DNA from: Dysgonamonadaceae bacterium
GTDB taxonomy: Bacteria; Bacteroidota; Bacteroidia; Bacteroidales; Azobacteroidaceae
Reading direction: 5' to 3'
Assembly (NCBI GenBank): GCA_031272075.1
Contig: JAISUK010000047.1
Coordinates: 1 to 64,000, forward strand
Length of the DNA: 64,000 bases
Shown: piece after piece, positions 7,855-17,447 of the stretch
Layout of the letters: each line of letters opens with the position of its first letter
How positions within the stretch are numbered: the stretch's first letter is position 1
Notes under the pieces: model-generated
Told to the model about the DNA's origin: nothing
The model's database searches: none
The model's input: the letters and a program-made list of their open reading frames with translations, nothing else
Position numbers and translations under genes: made by a program

Positions 7855-9030
7855 TCAGCTATAAATACCGATATAATCTTTTTTTCCACGTTTTAATCGC
7901 GAAATATAGATATAAAAATCAAACAACAACTGAAAGAAGTCAAATAGCGGAAGCAAATAATAAAAACGACCGGTATTCAGCTTTTTAGCCGATTTATTGA
8001 TGACCAATAATTGCGTGGTTAATCGCGCCAAAAATGCAAAAACAGCAATCGTCGGCAACAACAATCCCCAAAATCCATAAACAATGGCGGCAATGGCAAA
8101 AATTCCGAAGAAAAGGCGGGAAATGGACTCGCAACGCCAGAATGCCACCGGTCCGGGTTTGTAATGATGTTGCGTTGTAGCCCTGCACAATTTGATTTCT
8201 TTCCACAATTTGAAATCTTCCAGTTGCATGAGCTGCATCGATTCCGGAGCAAGCTCCACTGCCGTATTTTCGGAAGTCGCAATCTGATTAATGAACAGAT
8301 CGTCCTCGCCCGATTGCAGATACATATATTTAGAAAAACCTTTATTCTCGAAGAAAAGGGACTTTTTATAGGCCATATTTCTTCCGTTGCCGCTATATGG
8401 TCGATTCATGATGGCAAAGGAAAGATAGCGCAGGCCATCGATCAAATTATCGTATGCTGCAAACCGATCTTTCAGCGAATTGCCTTTCTTCAAAGGACTG
8501 AATCCCAGCACGATTGATTTAGTATCGGAAAAATTGCGCATCATGCACGAAATCCAGTCTTTGCCTACCGGACTGCAACAGGCTTCAGTAAATAACAAAT
8601 AGTCGTATTTGGCCGCCTTGATTCCGACCATCATCGCCAATTTCTTACGACTCAGGTATTTTGAATCTTCAGGTATATACGTAGTATATAAATGTTTGTA
8701 CTTTTCTTCCAAATCACTCAACACCTGGTCGCTTTCATCGGTCGATCCGTCATTCACGACAATCACTTCATAGAGCGGATAATCCTGTTCCAAGATCAAA
8801 GGTAAATATTGCGCCAGGTTCTGAGACTCATTTCTGGAACAAATCACGATAGAAACGGGCGATTTTGCATTTTCCGAAGCCGAAATCTGCTCATTGCCCG
8901 CTTTCTTTGGAAAACGTAACGGCTTGGAATAGAATACGAGATAATAGATCATCTGAATCAGAAACGACAACCCCAGTCCCGAAAGTAAAATGATTTCAAC
9001 GATATCCAACTGAAAATTCATTAGAAACAA
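7855..9030 (-). CDS. Membrane-anchored GT2 family glycosyltransferase
   Basis: The 391-aa protein starts with one membrane helix (about residues 10-32), followed by a GT2 catalytic domain (about 55-280). Motifs are SIVICSRNES, VNDGSTDES, the acceptor-side SGEDDLFI, and LCRATTQHHYKPG, which sits where processive GT2 enzymes carry Q/RxxRW. Two or three C-terminal helices follow (about 300-370), giving a layout like IcaA-type or ceramide-glucosyltransferase-like enzymes. It is 30 nt downstream of lysA and 24 nt upstream of the gtrA-like gene. It probably builds or extends a lipid-linked glycan, substrate unknown. Confidence 0.82.
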   Translation of the reverse strand: MFLMNFQLDIVEIILLSGLGLSFLIQMIYYLVFYSKPLRFPKKAGNEQISASENAKSPVSIVICSRNESQNLAQYLPLILEQDYPLYEVIVVNDGSTDESDQVLSDLEEKYKHLYTTYIPEDSKYLSRKKLAMMVGIKAAKYDYLLFTEACCSPVGKDWISCMMRNFSDTKSIVLGFSPLKKGNSLKDRFAAYDNLIDGLRYLSFAIMNRPYSGNGRNMAYKKSLFFENKGFSKYMYLQSGEDDLFINQIATSENTAVELAPESMQLMQLEDFKLWKEIKLCRATTQHHYKPGPVAFWRCESISRLFFGIFAIAAIVYGFWGLLLPTIAVFAFLARLTTQLLVINKSAKKLNTGRFYYLLPLFDFFQLLFDFYIYISRLKRGKKDYIGIYS

Positions 9031-9060
9031 CTAGCAATTAAAAGATTCAACTTCATCCAT

Positions 9061-10215
9061 CTATATCAAATCCGAAAAATACGCTTTGGGCAATTTTCGG
9101 CAGTTATACTGCATCGCCATCACTTCACCGTAGGCGCCTGCAGAACGAATCGCGATGAAATCACCCCGATTGACTTGATTCAAAGAAACGTCTTTCCCAA
9201 AACAATCCGAAGATTCGCATATCGGCCCAACGACGTCGTATTTTTCCTGCGAGGCATCCGAAGTGATATTTTCTATTTTATGCGAAGCCTCGTACAATGC
9301 GGGACGAATCAATTCCGTAAAACCCGCATCCAAAATCGCGAATTTTTTGGATGATCCCTCCTTCATATACAACACTTTCGATATCAACGAACCGCACTGA
9401 CCGACTACAGACCTCCCAGGCTCAAAATGCACCTGTTGATTCGGCTGCGGGTGGAAATGTCGATGAAACACCTCGAAATACGAACCGAAATCAGGAACGG
9501 GATGTTGTTCGGGATGATCGTAATCAATCCCCAATCCACCGCCAAAATTGATGTTTTCAACCACGATTTTCCGATCGCCTAAGAAATGCAGGATATCGCC
9601 CAACCGTTTACAAAGCTGTTGGAAAACCTCCATGTCCAGGATTTGCGAACCGATATGGAAATGAATCCCTATCAGGCGAACCGCAGTGCATCTTTGCAAA
9701 TGAAGCAACACTTCATCCAACTGACTGAGATTGATACCGAATTTATTTTCTTTCATTCCGGTAGTAATGTGGTGATGCGTATGCGCATCAATTTCCGGAT
9801 TGATACGCAAAGCGACGGAAGCGATCTTATTTTTCTTTTTCGCAAGTTCGTCAATCACAGACAATTCAGGGATCGACTCAACATTAAAACAAAAAATATC
9901 CTGATCCAATCCCAGATTGATTTCCCAATCGGCTTTTCCCACTCCAGCAAAAACAATGGACGAGGCAGGGAAACCCGCATCCAATGCTGCTTGTATTTCT
10001 CCGCCGCTCACGCAATCGGCACCCAATCCATATTCATGGATGATGGAAAGGATACGTGGGTTGGAATTGGCTTTTACCGCATAATGAATATGGTAACCAA
10101 ATTTCTTCGATTCTTCCGAAAGATTTGTCAATGTCTGTCGCAACAGGGCGACGTCATAATAATAAAACGGTGTTTCCAGCTGCTTGATTTTTTCTATTGG
10201 AAATGCTCCTGTCAT
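9061..10215 (-). CDS. lysA: Diaminopimelate decarboxylase
   Basis: The 384-aa enzyme catalyses the last step of lysine synthesis, meso-diaminopimelate to lysine, with PLP. The PLP lysine lies in HYAVKANSNPRIL (about residue 48). Further family motifs are FGINLSQLD, GIHFHIGSQ, NFGGGLGIDY, FEPGRSVVGQCG and the catalytic-cysteine segment GPICESSDCFG, followed by AGAYGEVMAMQYN near the C-terminus. Length is slightly short compared with typical 400-420 aa enzymes, but all motifs are present. It follows aspartokinase by 50 nt on the same strand, forming a lysine-pathway pair. Confidence 0.95.
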   Translation of the reverse strand: MTGAFPIEKIKQLETPFYYYDVALLRQTLTNLSEESKKFGYHIHYAVKANSNPRILSIIHEYGLGADCVSGGEIQAALDAGFPASSIVFAGVGKADWEINLGLDQDIFCFNVESIPELSVIDELAKKKNKIASVALRINPEIDAHTHHHITTGMKENKFGINLSQLDEVLLHLQRCTAVRLIGIHFHIGSQILDMEVFQQLCKRLGDILHFLGDRKIVVENINFGGGLGIDYDHPEQHPVPDFGSYFEVFHRHFHPQPNQQVHFEPGRSVVGQCGSLISKVLYMKEGSSKKFAILDAGFTELIRPALYEASHKIENITSDASQEKYDVVGPICESSDCFGKDVSLNQVNRGDFIAIRSAGAYGEVMAMQYNCRKLPKAYFSDLI

Positions 10216-10265
10216 TATTTATGTGTTATTTATTAAATAAATTAAGATGAATTAATATTTCGATG

Positions 10266-11573
10266 CTAAAACAAAGCATCGCTCAAGGCTTGTAAAGCAT
10301 CCTTTTTATCGATGGATTTAATTAAAAACGAAACATTATAATCGCTTCCGCCATAAGAAATGATATGCACGGGAATATTTTTGAACGCATTGATTATCTG
10401 CGATTCAAATCCCACATTGTTCCACTTCAGATCCCCAACCACACAAACGATGGTCATTTCATTGTCGATGGTCACGGTTCCATATTTCTTCAATTCATCG
10501 ACAATTTCAGTCAACCGTTTTTGATTGTCGATGGTCACCGAAACGGTCACTTCGGACGTAACGATCAGGTCAATCGCAGTCCGGTATCGTTCGAAAATCT
10601 CGAACACCTTGCGTAGAAAACCATACGCCAACAACATGCGTCCCGATTTTATCCGGATCATCGTGATATTGTCCTTCGCCGCGATCGCCTTGATAGATCC
10701 CTTGTCCATCTGACCGGAAATTACAGTCCCCAAAGCATCTTGCCGGTTGATATTCAACAATCTGACAGGGATATGATTCAACCGAGCAGGCAAAATACAG
10801 ACCGGATGCAATATTTTCGCACCAAAATACGCGAGTTCTGCGGCTTCCTCATAATGCAGATTCCGTACGGGCGATGTCTGTTTCACATACATCGGATCGT
10901 TGTTGAGCATCGTGTCGACATCCGACCAGATTTGAATCTCCTCTGCACGGAGGGCCACCCCAATAAGCGATGCGCTGTAATCGCCGCCAAGTTCCAGGTT
11001 GTCGACTTCGCCATAGGCATTCCGGCAAATACTTCCTTGTGTGACGAAAACGGCAACTTCGGGATAAGTCTCGATCAATTGGGTCAATTTTTCCTTGATA
11101 TACTGCGGATCGGGTTCTGCATTCTTATCGGTACGCATAAATTCCAATGCCGGAAGCAATACAGAATTGATGTTTTGTTCTTCCAGATACAGTTGAATCA
11201 ATTGTGTAGAAATCAATACACCTTGTGCCGTCAATGCCCGTTCTTCGAATAATGTAAACAAGTCGTTCGTATACGAACGGATTTCACCGAATTGCCGTTC
11301 CAACAACGCAGACGCCTTGCTGCGGAACGAATCTGCCTCGTAAAGTGAAGAAATATGATTGGCAATTTGTTGCTCCAATTGATTGATCAGTTCATTGGCC
11401 CCATCGGGATTTTTCTTATACAGGTATTCCGAAATGTCCTTCAGGGCATCAGCGACGCCCGGCATCGCAGGAAAAACCACAACGATCTTTGCCTGATTCC
11501 GGATCAGCTGCACCATCTCTTTGATCCGTTCAACCGAACCAATGGATGTTTCTCCAAATTTTAATACTTTCAT
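10266..11573 (-). CDS. Aspartate kinase
   Basis: The ORF track extends to 11726, but the enzyme starts at the ATG at 11571-11573 (MKVLKFGETSIGS). The extra 51 codons have no family resemblance and would overlap ftsE. That gives 435 aa, normal for monofunctional aspartokinase. It phosphorylates aspartate, the first step to lysine, threonine and methionine. Motifs include VFVTQGSICRNAYGEVDNLELGGDYSASLIG and the substrate segment WSDVDTMLNNDP; two ACT-type regulatory units occupy about 290-435. The near-universal N-terminal KFGGTS reads KFGETS here, and FxGxxxxG-type motif residues around SICRNA also look diverged, so catalysis or feedback control may differ. Neighbours are ftsE (16 nt upstream) and lysA downstream. 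Confidence 0.9.
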   Translation of the reverse strand: MKVLKFGETSIGSVERIKEMVQLIRNQAKIVVVFPAMPGVADALKDISEYLYKKNPDGANELINQLEQQIANHISSLYEADSFRSKASALLERQFGEIRSYTNDLFTLFEERALTAQGVLISTQLIQLYLEEQNINSVLLPALEFMRTDKNAEPDPQYIKEKLTQLIETYPEVAVFVTQGSICRNAYGEVDNLELGGDYSASLIGVALRAEEIQIWSDVDTMLNNDPMYVKQTSPVRNLHYEEAAELAYFGAKILHPVCILPARLNHIPVRLLNINRQDALGTVISGQMDKGSIKAIAAKDNITMIRIKSGRMLLAYGFLRKVFEIFERYRTAIDLIVTSEVTVSVTIDNQKRLTEIVDELKKYGTVTIDNEMTIVCVVGDLKWNNVGFESQIINAFKNIPVHIISYGGSDYNVSFLIKSIDKKDALQALSDALF

Positions 11574-11589
11574 TATCAATAATTTAATG

Positions 11590-12267
11590 TTAAATAACAC
11601 AATCTTCCAGCCTGCCGTCGCGACATTGTCTGACCGCAGCCGGAAAACTTTGCACCAGATTATAGTTGTGCGTCGACATGATGACGGAAGTTCCCGTTTC
11701 GCGAATATCGTGCAGCAACCTGACAATCTGGCTGCTGGTTTCAGGATCCAGGTTGCCCGTCGGTTCGTCCGCCAGAATCAGTTTGGGAGAATTAAGCAAA
11801 GCGCGGGCAATCACAATACGCTGCTGTTCGCCTCCCGACAGTTCATGCGGTAGTTTGTAACTCTTATTCAACATCCCCACCTGCATCAATACTGCTTCTA
11901 TTCGGGAGCGGATTGCGTTTTTTTCTTTCCAGCCGGTGGCTTTCAATACAAATTCCAGGTTTTTCATCACAGACCTGTCGGTGAGTAATTGAAAATCCTG
12001 AAAAACGATTCCGAGTTGCCGACGTAATTTGGGTATTTCCCGATTCTTTATCCGGTTCAAATCGTAGTTGAACACGAATGCCGATCCTTTGTTTACAGGC
12101 ATTTCACAATAAATTGTTTTAAGCAATGTACTTTTCCCGGATCCGACTTTCCCGATGATGTATAAGAATTCACTTTTCCGCAATTCCAAATCCACCCCTC
12201 GGAAAATCACGTTTTCATCGCGGCAAATTTCTACATCCTTATATTTGATCAATAAATCGTCTTCCAT
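11590..12267 (-). CDS. ftsE: ABC transporter ATP-binding protein, FtsE-like
   Basis: The 225-aa ATPase has Walker [13 protein letters not shown]-loop VFQDFQLL, signature LSGGEQQRI, Walker [13 protein letters not shown] and H-loop MSTHNYNL. Close similarity to FtsE comes from the ATPTGNLD-type segment and [15 protein letters not shown]. FtsE works with the permease FtsX at the division septum, where the pair controls peptidoglycan hydrolases. No ftsX lies in the window. It sits between hisIE (8 nt upstream) and aspartokinase (16 nt downstream), so it is cotranscribed with amino-acid genes. Confidence 0.88.
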   Translation of the reverse strand: MEDDLLIKYKDVEICRDENVIFRGVDLELRKSEFLYIIGKVGSGKSTLLKTIYCEMPVNKGSAFVFNYDLNRIKNREIPKLRRQLGIVFQDFQLLTDRSVMKNLEFVLKATGWKEKNAIRSRIEAVLMQVGMLNKSYKLPHELSGGEQQRIVIARALLNSPKLILADEPTGNLDPETSSQIVRLLHDIRETGTSVIMSTHNYNLVQSFPAAVRQCRDGRLEDCVI

Positions 12268-12275
12268 GTTGCCGA

Positions 12276-12875
12276 TTACTTTTTGTGCCTGGATTTCAAT
12301 TCTCTTGCAATATTTTCCATGCGATAACCCTTATCAGTCAGCAGTACTATCAGATGGTAGATCAAATCGGAAGCTTCATAGATCAGCCGTTCATCGTTTC
12401 CATTCATCGCTTCGATGATGGTTTCCACCGCTTCTTCCCCTACCTTCTGTGCAATCCTGCTCAATCCTTTATTGAACAAAGAAGTGGTATACGATCCTTC
12501 CGGCATTTCTCGGCGCCGCAAGTCGATAAAATCTTGCAAATATTTCAAAAACAGGATGTCTTCTTCATTTTTTTCATTGAAACAAGTATCCGCACCTGTA
12601 TGACAGACCGGACCGACCGGATTGACCTTGATCAACAGCGTGTCATGGTCGCAATCTTCCGTCACGGACACCACTTTCAGGAAATTGCCGCTCTGTTCAC
12701 CTTTCACCCACAGCCGATTTTTTGACCGGCTGAAAAAAGTAACCAAGCCCGTCTCCATCGTTTGCCGGAGCGATTCAGGACTCATATATCCGAGCATCAG
12801 GACTTTATTCGTCTGATCATCCTGTATTACCGCCGGGATTAACCCGTTCATCTTTTCAAAATCTAATTGCATCAT
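12276..12875 (-). CDS. hisIE: Bifunctional phosphoribosyl-AMP cyclohydrolase / phosphoribosyl-ATP pyrophosphatase
   Basis: The 199-aa protein fuses HisI and HisE, steps two and three of histidine synthesis. The HisI part (about 1-110) has SRSKNRLWVKGEQSGN, DCDHDTLL and the Cys-rich metal-binding VCHTGADTCF. The HisE part (about 115-199) has SYTTSLFNKGLSRIAQKVGEEA and EASDLIYHLIVLL. The start has two Met codons (MMQLDFEKM); either is possible. It is the last of four his genes (hisH, hisA, hisF, hisIE) on this strand, 21 nt after hisF. Confidence 0.96.
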   Translation of the reverse strand: MMQLDFEKMNGLIPAVIQDDQTNKVLMLGYMSPESLRQTMETGLVTFFSRSKNRLWVKGEQSGNFLKVVSVTEDCDHDTLLIKVNPVGPVCHTGADTCFNEKNEEDILFLKYLQDFIDLRRREMPEGSYTTSLFNKGLSRIAQKVGEEAVETIIEAMNGNDERLIYEASDLIYHLIVLLTDKGYRMENIARELKSRHKK

Positions 12876-12896
12876 CCAATTTCTATTAGTTTTACA

Positions 12897-13655
12897 TCAC
12901 GTTTCCCGAACTGCGATGCCTTTTTCACTCAAATAACGCTTCAATTCCGGGATGCGGATCTCTCCGAAATGGAAAACGCTGGCTGCCAGGGCGGCATCCG
13001 CTTTCCCGATCGCAAACACATCCAGGAAATGTTCCATGCAACCGGCGCCTCCGGAAGCAATGACGGGAATATTCAGATTATCGGAAAGCATCGCCAAGGC
13101 CTCGTTGGCATATCCTGCCTTCACTCCGTCGTGCGTCATACTCGTGAATAATATCTCACCGGCACCGCGATTTTCCGCTTCTTTGGTCCAGGCAAACAAC
13201 TCCTTGTCGGTCGGAATCCTCCCGCCATTGAGATAGCAGCGCCATTGGCCATTTTCTATATTGGCGTCCACCGCCACGACGCATACTTGCGTTCCGTAAT
13301 GCATCGCTATTTCCTCGATCAAATGGGGATTTTTTATCGCTGCAGAATTGACGGAGACTTTATCGGCTCCGGCGTTCAACAAGCGATCCACATCCTGCAG
13401 TTCATAAATTCCACCGCCTACCGTAAACGGGATGCTGATGGTCGCCGCCACACGTTTCACCAATTCCGTGAAGGTTTTGCGACCTTCGTGCGAAGCGGTA
13501 ATATCCAGATACACGAGTTCGTCGGCGCCTTGTTCGCTATATACACAGCCCAACTCCACCGGATCGCCGGCATCGCGAAAATTGATGAAATTGACTCCTT
13601 TCACCGTTTTCCCGTTTTTTATATCCAAACATGGAATGATTCTTTTTGCTAACAT
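12897..13655 (-). CDS. hisF: Imidazole glycerol phosphate synthase subunit HisF
   Basis: The 252-aa (beta/alpha)8 barrel is the cyclase subunit that uses ammonia from HisH to form imidazole glycerol phosphate and AICAR. It starts [15 protein letters not shown], where the Asp of CLDI is a catalytic acid. It carries [29 protein letters not shown] (second catalytic Asp), [13 protein letters not shown] and [12 protein letters not shown]. Length matches the family. It is 19 nt downstream of hisA. Confidence 0.97.
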   Translation of the reverse strand: MLAKRIIPCLDIKNGKTVKGVNFINFRDAGDPVELGCVYSEQGADELVYLDITASHEGRKTFTELVKRVAATISIPFTVGGGIYELQDVDRLLNAGADKVSVNSAAIKNPHLIEEIAMHYGTQVCVVAVDANIENGQWRCYLNGGRIPTDKELFAWTKEAENRGAGEILFTSMTHDGVKAGYANEALAMLSDNLNIPVIASGGAGCMEHFLDVFAIGKADAALAASVFHFGEIRIPELKRYLSEKGIAVRET

Positions 13656-13674
13656 GAACTACACTTCCAACTGT

Positions 13675-14394
13675 TTATAAAAATGAAATCAAGTCTTTTA
13701 ATCGAATTTTTCCTTCATACAACGCTTTACCAATAATCACACCCGGCACACCGGCTTCATGGAGCGCCACCAGGTCTTCGAGGCAAGAGACGCCGCCGCT
13801 GGCAATGAGGTGAATATCCCACTGCGTTTGAAGGATATTTTTGTACAATTCCATGGCCGGCCCATTAAGCATGCCGTCTTTGGAAATATCGGTACAGATC
13901 ACTTTTTTAATGCCTTTTGCCCGCCATTTATGGATAAACGGGATGACTTCTTCTTCGGTCGCTTCTGTCCATCCGGCGACGGCGATTTTTTGGTGGAGGC
14001 AATCGGCTCCCAAGATGATATGTGAAGCTCCGAATTTGGAAATCCAAGACTCGAAAAGCGCCGGTTCTTTCACGGCGACACTGCTTCCGGTCACCATCGA
14101 CGCACCGTTATCGAACGCAATTTCCAGATCGGTATCCGATTTGATGCCGCCTCCGAAATCGATTACCAGCGAAGTGCGAGAGGCAACCTTATTAAGTATG
14201 GAGTAATTGATCACCCGTCCCTGTTTCGCCCCATCCAGATCCACGAGATGCAGGCGGTGGATTCCGTAATCTTCAAACTGTTTCGCTACTTCCAAAGGAT
14301 CATCGTTGTATACAATCTTCTGATTGTAGTCTCCTTGTGAAAGCCTGACACATTTGCCTTCAAGAATATCTATCGCCGGAATAATCTCAATCAT
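13675..14394 (-). CDS. hisA: ProFAR isomerase HisA
   Basis: The 239-aa enzyme isomerises ProFAR to PRFAR, step four of histidine synthesis. The catalytic Asp lies in [20 protein letters not shown] and the second acid in [15 protein letters not shown]. The phosphate-binding segments are [11 protein letters not shown] and [12 protein letters not shown]. It is a barrel homologous to HisF. Position: 19 nt after hisH. Confidence 0.96.
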   Translation of the reverse strand: MIEIIPAIDILEGKCVRLSQGDYNQKIVYNDDPLEVAKQFEDYGIHRLHLVDLDGAKQGRVINYSILNKVASRTSLVIDFGGGIKSDTDLEIAFDNGASMVTGSSVAVKEPALFESWISKFGASHIILGADCLHQKIAVAGWTEATEEEVIPFIHKWRAKGIKKVICTDISKDGMLNGPAMELYKNILQTQWDIHLIASGGVSCLEDLVALHEAGVPGVIIGKALYEGKIRLKDLISFL

Positions 14395-14413
14395 ACCTGA
14401 TAAGGAATAATAT

Positions 14414-15004
14414 TTATAGATTTATAAAATTTTGCAAAATCCGTTCGCCCACTTTTCCACTCTTTTCAGGATGGAATTGTGTCGCATAGAAATTATTTTT
14501 TTGTATGGCAGCGCTGAACGGCAGGATATAATCTGCCTCCGCGATGGTATAGTCATTCAGCGGGACATAATAACTATGCACAAAATACACATAATCGCCC
14601 AACGTCAATCCCGTGAACAATGCAGATTGAAATTTCCAAATGTTATTCCATCCCATGTGTGGAATTTTATCTTCGTGTTTGTGAGGAATAAAACGTTTAA
14701 CCTCGACATCGAAGATGTTCAAACAATTGGCATTTCCTTCTTCCGAAGCACGGCACAGCAACTGCATTCCCAAACAAATCCCCAACACCGGTTGCTTCAA
14801 ATCGACAATCAAGCGGTCGAGACCGGTCGCTTTCAGGTGCTGCATGGTGGTACCCGCCTCGCCTACTCCGGGAAAGATCACCTTGTCGGAAGCCAAAATC
14901 GTTTCTTTGTCCGAAGTAATCAAGGCCTCCACGCCCAATCGTTTCAAGGCATATTCCACCGAATAGATATTTCCGGCATTGTATTTGATTATCGTAACGG
15001 TCAT
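14414..15004 (-). CDS. hisH: Imidazole glycerol phosphate synthase glutamine amidotransferase HisH
   Basis: The 196-aa class I glutamine amidotransferase delivers ammonia to HisF. The nucleophilic Cys lies in [12 protein letters not shown], and the His and Glu of the triad in [11 protein letters not shown]. The start [16 protein letters not shown] and [11 protein letters not shown] are typical. It is the first gene of the his run, 27 nt after RNase Y. The remaining his genes (hisG, D, C, B) are not in the window. Confidence 0.96.
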   Translation of the reverse strand: MTVTIIKYNAGNIYSVEYALKRLGVEALITSDKETILASDKVIFPGVGEAGTTMQHLKATGLDRLIVDLKQPVLGICLGMQLLCRASEEGNANCLNIFDVEVKRFIPHKHEDKIPHMGWNNIWKFQSALFTGLTLGDYVYFVHSYYVPLNDYTIAEADYILPFSAAIQKNNFYATQFHPEKSGKVGERILQNFINL

Positions 15005-15031
15005 CTCTTTTTGTTTGATTTTATGCTTTCG

Positions 15032-16579
15032 CTATTTGGCAAAAGCAACCGACCGCGTTTCGCGAATAACCGTTATTTTCACTTGTCCGGGATAGGTCAT
15101 CTCGTCCTGGATTTTCTTTGCGATCTCGTTCGACAAGTTTTCCGTTTGTAAATCATCAATCTTGTCCGCTCCAACGATGACGCGCAATTCACGCCCTGCC
15201 TGGATTGCATAAGTCTTCACCACGCCGGGATAGGACAAAGCCAACTGTTCGAGGTCGTTCAAGCGTTTGATGTAGGCTTCCACGATTTCGCGGCGTGCAC
15301 CGGGGCGTGCGCCCGATATGGCGTCGCACACCTGCACGATCGGCGCCAACAGGCTGGTCATTTCTATCTCGTCATGATGCGCACCGATGGCGTTGCAGAT
15401 ATCCGGTTTCTCTTTGTATTTTTCGCCGAGTTTCATTCCCAGGATGGCATGTGGCAGTTCCGGTTCGTCGTCGGGCACTTTGCCGATGTCGTGCAGCAAT
15501 CCGGCGCGTTTGGCTTTCTTGGGGTTCAAGCCCAATTCAGCCGCCATGATTGCACACAAGTTTGCGGTTTCACGAGAATGTTGCAATAAATTCTGTCCGT
15601 ACGAAGAACGGTATTTCATCCTGCCGATCATGCGAATCAATTCCGGATGCAAGCCATGGATTCCCAAATCGATGGTCGTCCGTTTGCCGGTTTCGATGAT
15701 TTCTTCTTCGACTTGTTTCTTGACTTTGTTCACGATTTCTTCGATGCGTGCCGGATGAATGCGACCATCCTGCACCAATTGGTGAAGTGCCAAACGAGCG
15801 ACTTCGCGGCGTACCGGATCGAATCCGGACAAGATGATCGCTTCGGGGGTGTCGTCGACAATGATTTCAATGCCGGTGGCAGCTTCCAGCGCTCGAATGT
15901 TACGCCCTTCACGTCCGATAATCCGGCCTTTGATTTCGTCAGAATCGATGTGGAAGACGGTGATGGCATTTTCGATCGCTGTTTCGGTAGCCACACGTTG
16001 AATCGACTGTACCACAATCTTTTTTGCTTCTTTATTGGCCGTCATTTTCGCTTCTTCCATGATTTCGTTGATGTAGGCCAGCGCCTGACTTTTCGCTTCT
16101 TCCTTCATCAATTCTGCCATCCGTTCTTTCGCCTCGTCTGCCGACAATCCCGAAAGCGCTTCCAATCGTTCGATCTCCAATTTGTGGACTTTATTCAGTT
16201 CCTGTTTTTTCTTGTCTACCAATTCCAGTTGGACATCCAGATTTTCGCGAACCAGATCCGTCTCATTTTTCTTTTTCTGCAGATCTTCCTGTTTTTGATT
16301 CAGGATCAATTCTCGTTGTTTGAGCTTGGCTTCTTGCGATTGGATTTTCGCATATCTGGCGCTCACCTGTTTCTCTAAATCCGCCTTTAATCCGATAAAT
16401 TTCTCTTTTACTTCCAGTAGTTTGTCCTTTTTTATCGCTTCGGCTTCTTTTTGGGCATCCTCGATGACTTTACGGCTTCTTGATTTCATGATCACCCTCG
16501 TGATGATAAACATGAGGATCATCCCCACGATCAAAGCAACCACTCCTATTATTATATCCGTAATCTTTATTATTTCCAT
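15032..16579 (-). CDS. rny: Ribonuclease Y
   Basis: The 515-aa endoribonuclease starts mRNA decay from the membrane. Residues about 8-30 form one N-terminal membrane helix. A long coiled coil, rich in Lys, Glu and Gln, follows (about 30-195). The KH domain has [15 protein letters not shown] (about 210-225) and the HD domain has [14 protein letters not shown] with the metal-binding His-Asp. The C-terminal segment [14 protein letters not shown] is characteristic. Length is normal. It lies between zapA (terminator in the gap) and hisH. Confidence 0.97.
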   Translation of the reverse strand: MEIIKITDIIIGVVALIVGMILMFIITRVIMKSRSRKVIEDAQKEAEAIKKDKLLEVKEKFIGLKADLEKQVSARYAKIQSQEAKLKQRELILNQKQEDLQKKKNETDLVRENLDVQLELVDKKKQELNKVHKLEIERLEALSGLSADEAKERMAELMKEEAKSQALAYINEIMEEAKMTANKEAKKIVVQSIQRVATETAIENAITVFHIDSDEIKGRIIGREGRNIRALEAATGIEIIVDDTPEAIILSGFDPVRREVARLALHQLVQDGRIHPARIEEIVNKVKKQVEEEIIETGKRTTIDLGIHGLHPELIRMIGRMKYRSSYGQNLLQHSRETANLCAIMAAELGLNPKKAKRAGLLHDIGKVPDDEPELPHAILGMKLGEKYKEKPDICNAIGAHHDEIEMTSLLAPIVQVCDAISGARPGARREIVEAYIKRLNDLEQLALSYPGVVKTYAIQAGRELRVIVGADKIDDLQTENLSNEIAKKIQDEMTYPGQVKITVIRETRSVAFAK

Positions 16580-16638
16580 AATCCGTAATCTATTTAATTA
16601 ATATCTATTTATTTTTATTTATTTATTTTGTATCACAA

Positions 16639-16690
16639 TAAAAAAACACCACTCTACTTTCCGAAAAACACTATTTTTAGGAAAGCGTAG
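16639..16690 (-). terminator. Rho-independent terminator after zapA
   Basis: On the minus strand CTAC-gc-TTTCC (16690-16680) pairs with GGAAA-GTAG (16662-16654) around an AT-rich loop. The stem is followed within a few bases by a run of seven T (16646-16640). It separates the zapA transcript from RNase Y. The rest of the 139-base gap is AT-rich and probably holds the rny promoter, which I could not define. Confidence 0.7.
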
Positions 16691-16718
16691 CAGTGCGTAT
16701 TAAAGTCGCATAGAAAGT

Positions 16719-17018
16719 CTATTTGTTTGACTTGATAAATTCGTCTAAATGAAGATCCAATTCTCCCAATTGTTCAAATAACGGTGATACATCTTCATTC
16801 ACTTTCATCGTCACATCACCTAATGAAAGTTGTAAAGCCACCATAGCTAGAAAATCTTTTTCTTCTAATCCGGCGTTCGGGTATGTGACTCGATACTGGA
16901 GTATCTTGTCACGTATCTGTTTTGCCGCTTTTCGATATAATAATTCTTCGCTCCTGAGGCAACGAACATTGTAATCTTTACCGGCGATATTCACTTTTAT
17001 TCCGAACTCATCATTCAT
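16719..17018 (-). CDS. zapA: Cell division protein ZapA
   Basis: The 99-aa protein matches ZapA: an N-terminal beta-rich globular head (IKVNIAGKDYNVRCL, then EELLYRKAAKQIRDKILQYR) and a C-terminal helix for dimer and tetramer formation (DFLAMVALQLSLGDVTMKV). ZapA binds and bundles FtsZ at midcell. It is 11 nt downstream of a small coiled-coil gene, the same order seen for division accessory pairs in related bacteria. Confidence 0.9.
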   Translation of the reverse strand: MNDEFGIKVNIAGKDYNVRCLRSEELLYRKAAKQIRDKILQYRVTYPNAGLEEKDFLAMVALQLSLGDVTMKVNEDVSPLFEQLGELDLHLDEFIKSNK

Positions 17019-17029
17019 TGCAAGGTCAA

Positions 17030-17323
17030 TTATTCATTCAATAAAGCGATGCACTTTTCGACTTCTCGCACTAGCTTCGATAATTGTTGTTTCGCATTCT
17101 TGCTGTCACCGGCTTTTGCCACGACAACACGGGCGGTCAGCAAATTATCGTATTTGGTTTTTAACAACTTCAACTCTTGCAATGTAGATTCCATTTGCTG
17201 TTCTTTTTCGGACATTTGTTTCAACAGCTCGGCTTTTTCCTGTTTAAGATCGTTATACATAAACATCAGCAGCCGAACCTTGGTATCAAATTCTATCCAC
17301 ATTTTTTTTTGAGCTTCAGTCAT
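17030..17323 (-). CDS. Small coiled-coil protein upstream of zapA
   Basis: The ORF track begins at 17380, but the first 19 codons (FFCFQLTNYYF...) look like untranslated AT-rich sequence. The ATG at 17321-17323 (MTEAQKKMWIEFDTKV) gives a 97-aa soluble protein. Nearly all of it is helical heptad-like sequence, including LKQEKAELLKQMSEKEQQM and LQELKLLKTKYDNLLTARVV, ending with LSKLVREVEKCIALLNE. It is immediately upstream of zapA (11 nt), so it is probably a ZapB-like division accessory protein. There is no enzymatic motif. The role is inferred from neighbour and fold only. Confidence 0.75.
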   Translation of the reverse strand: MTEAQKKMWIEFDTKVRLLMFMYNDLKQEKAELLKQMSEKEQQMESTLQELKLLKTKYDNLLTARVVVAKAGDSKNAKQQLSKLVREVEKCIALLNE

Positions 17324-17447
17324 AATCCGCCAAAATTCCACACAAAAATAGTAATTAGTCAATTGGAAACAAAAAAACAACCTTTTTTTCTTAACAAATC
17401 GAAGAATTTTATTGAATCACTGCAAGAAAAGGCGGTTTTTTACAAAA

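Noticed and set aside
9586-10236. 216-codon plus-strand ORF opposite lysA
   Set aside because: lysA carries all catalytic motifs on the minus strand; the ORF is a shadow.
11574-11726. N-terminal extension of aspartokinase in the ORF track
   Set aside because: It overlaps the ftsE 3' end, has no family similarity, and a canonical aspartokinase start lies at 11573.
16580-16718. Possible 6S RNA next to zapA, as in enterobacteria
   Set aside because: The gap is only 139 bases and is explained by a terminator; the better RNA candidate is at 18823-19065.
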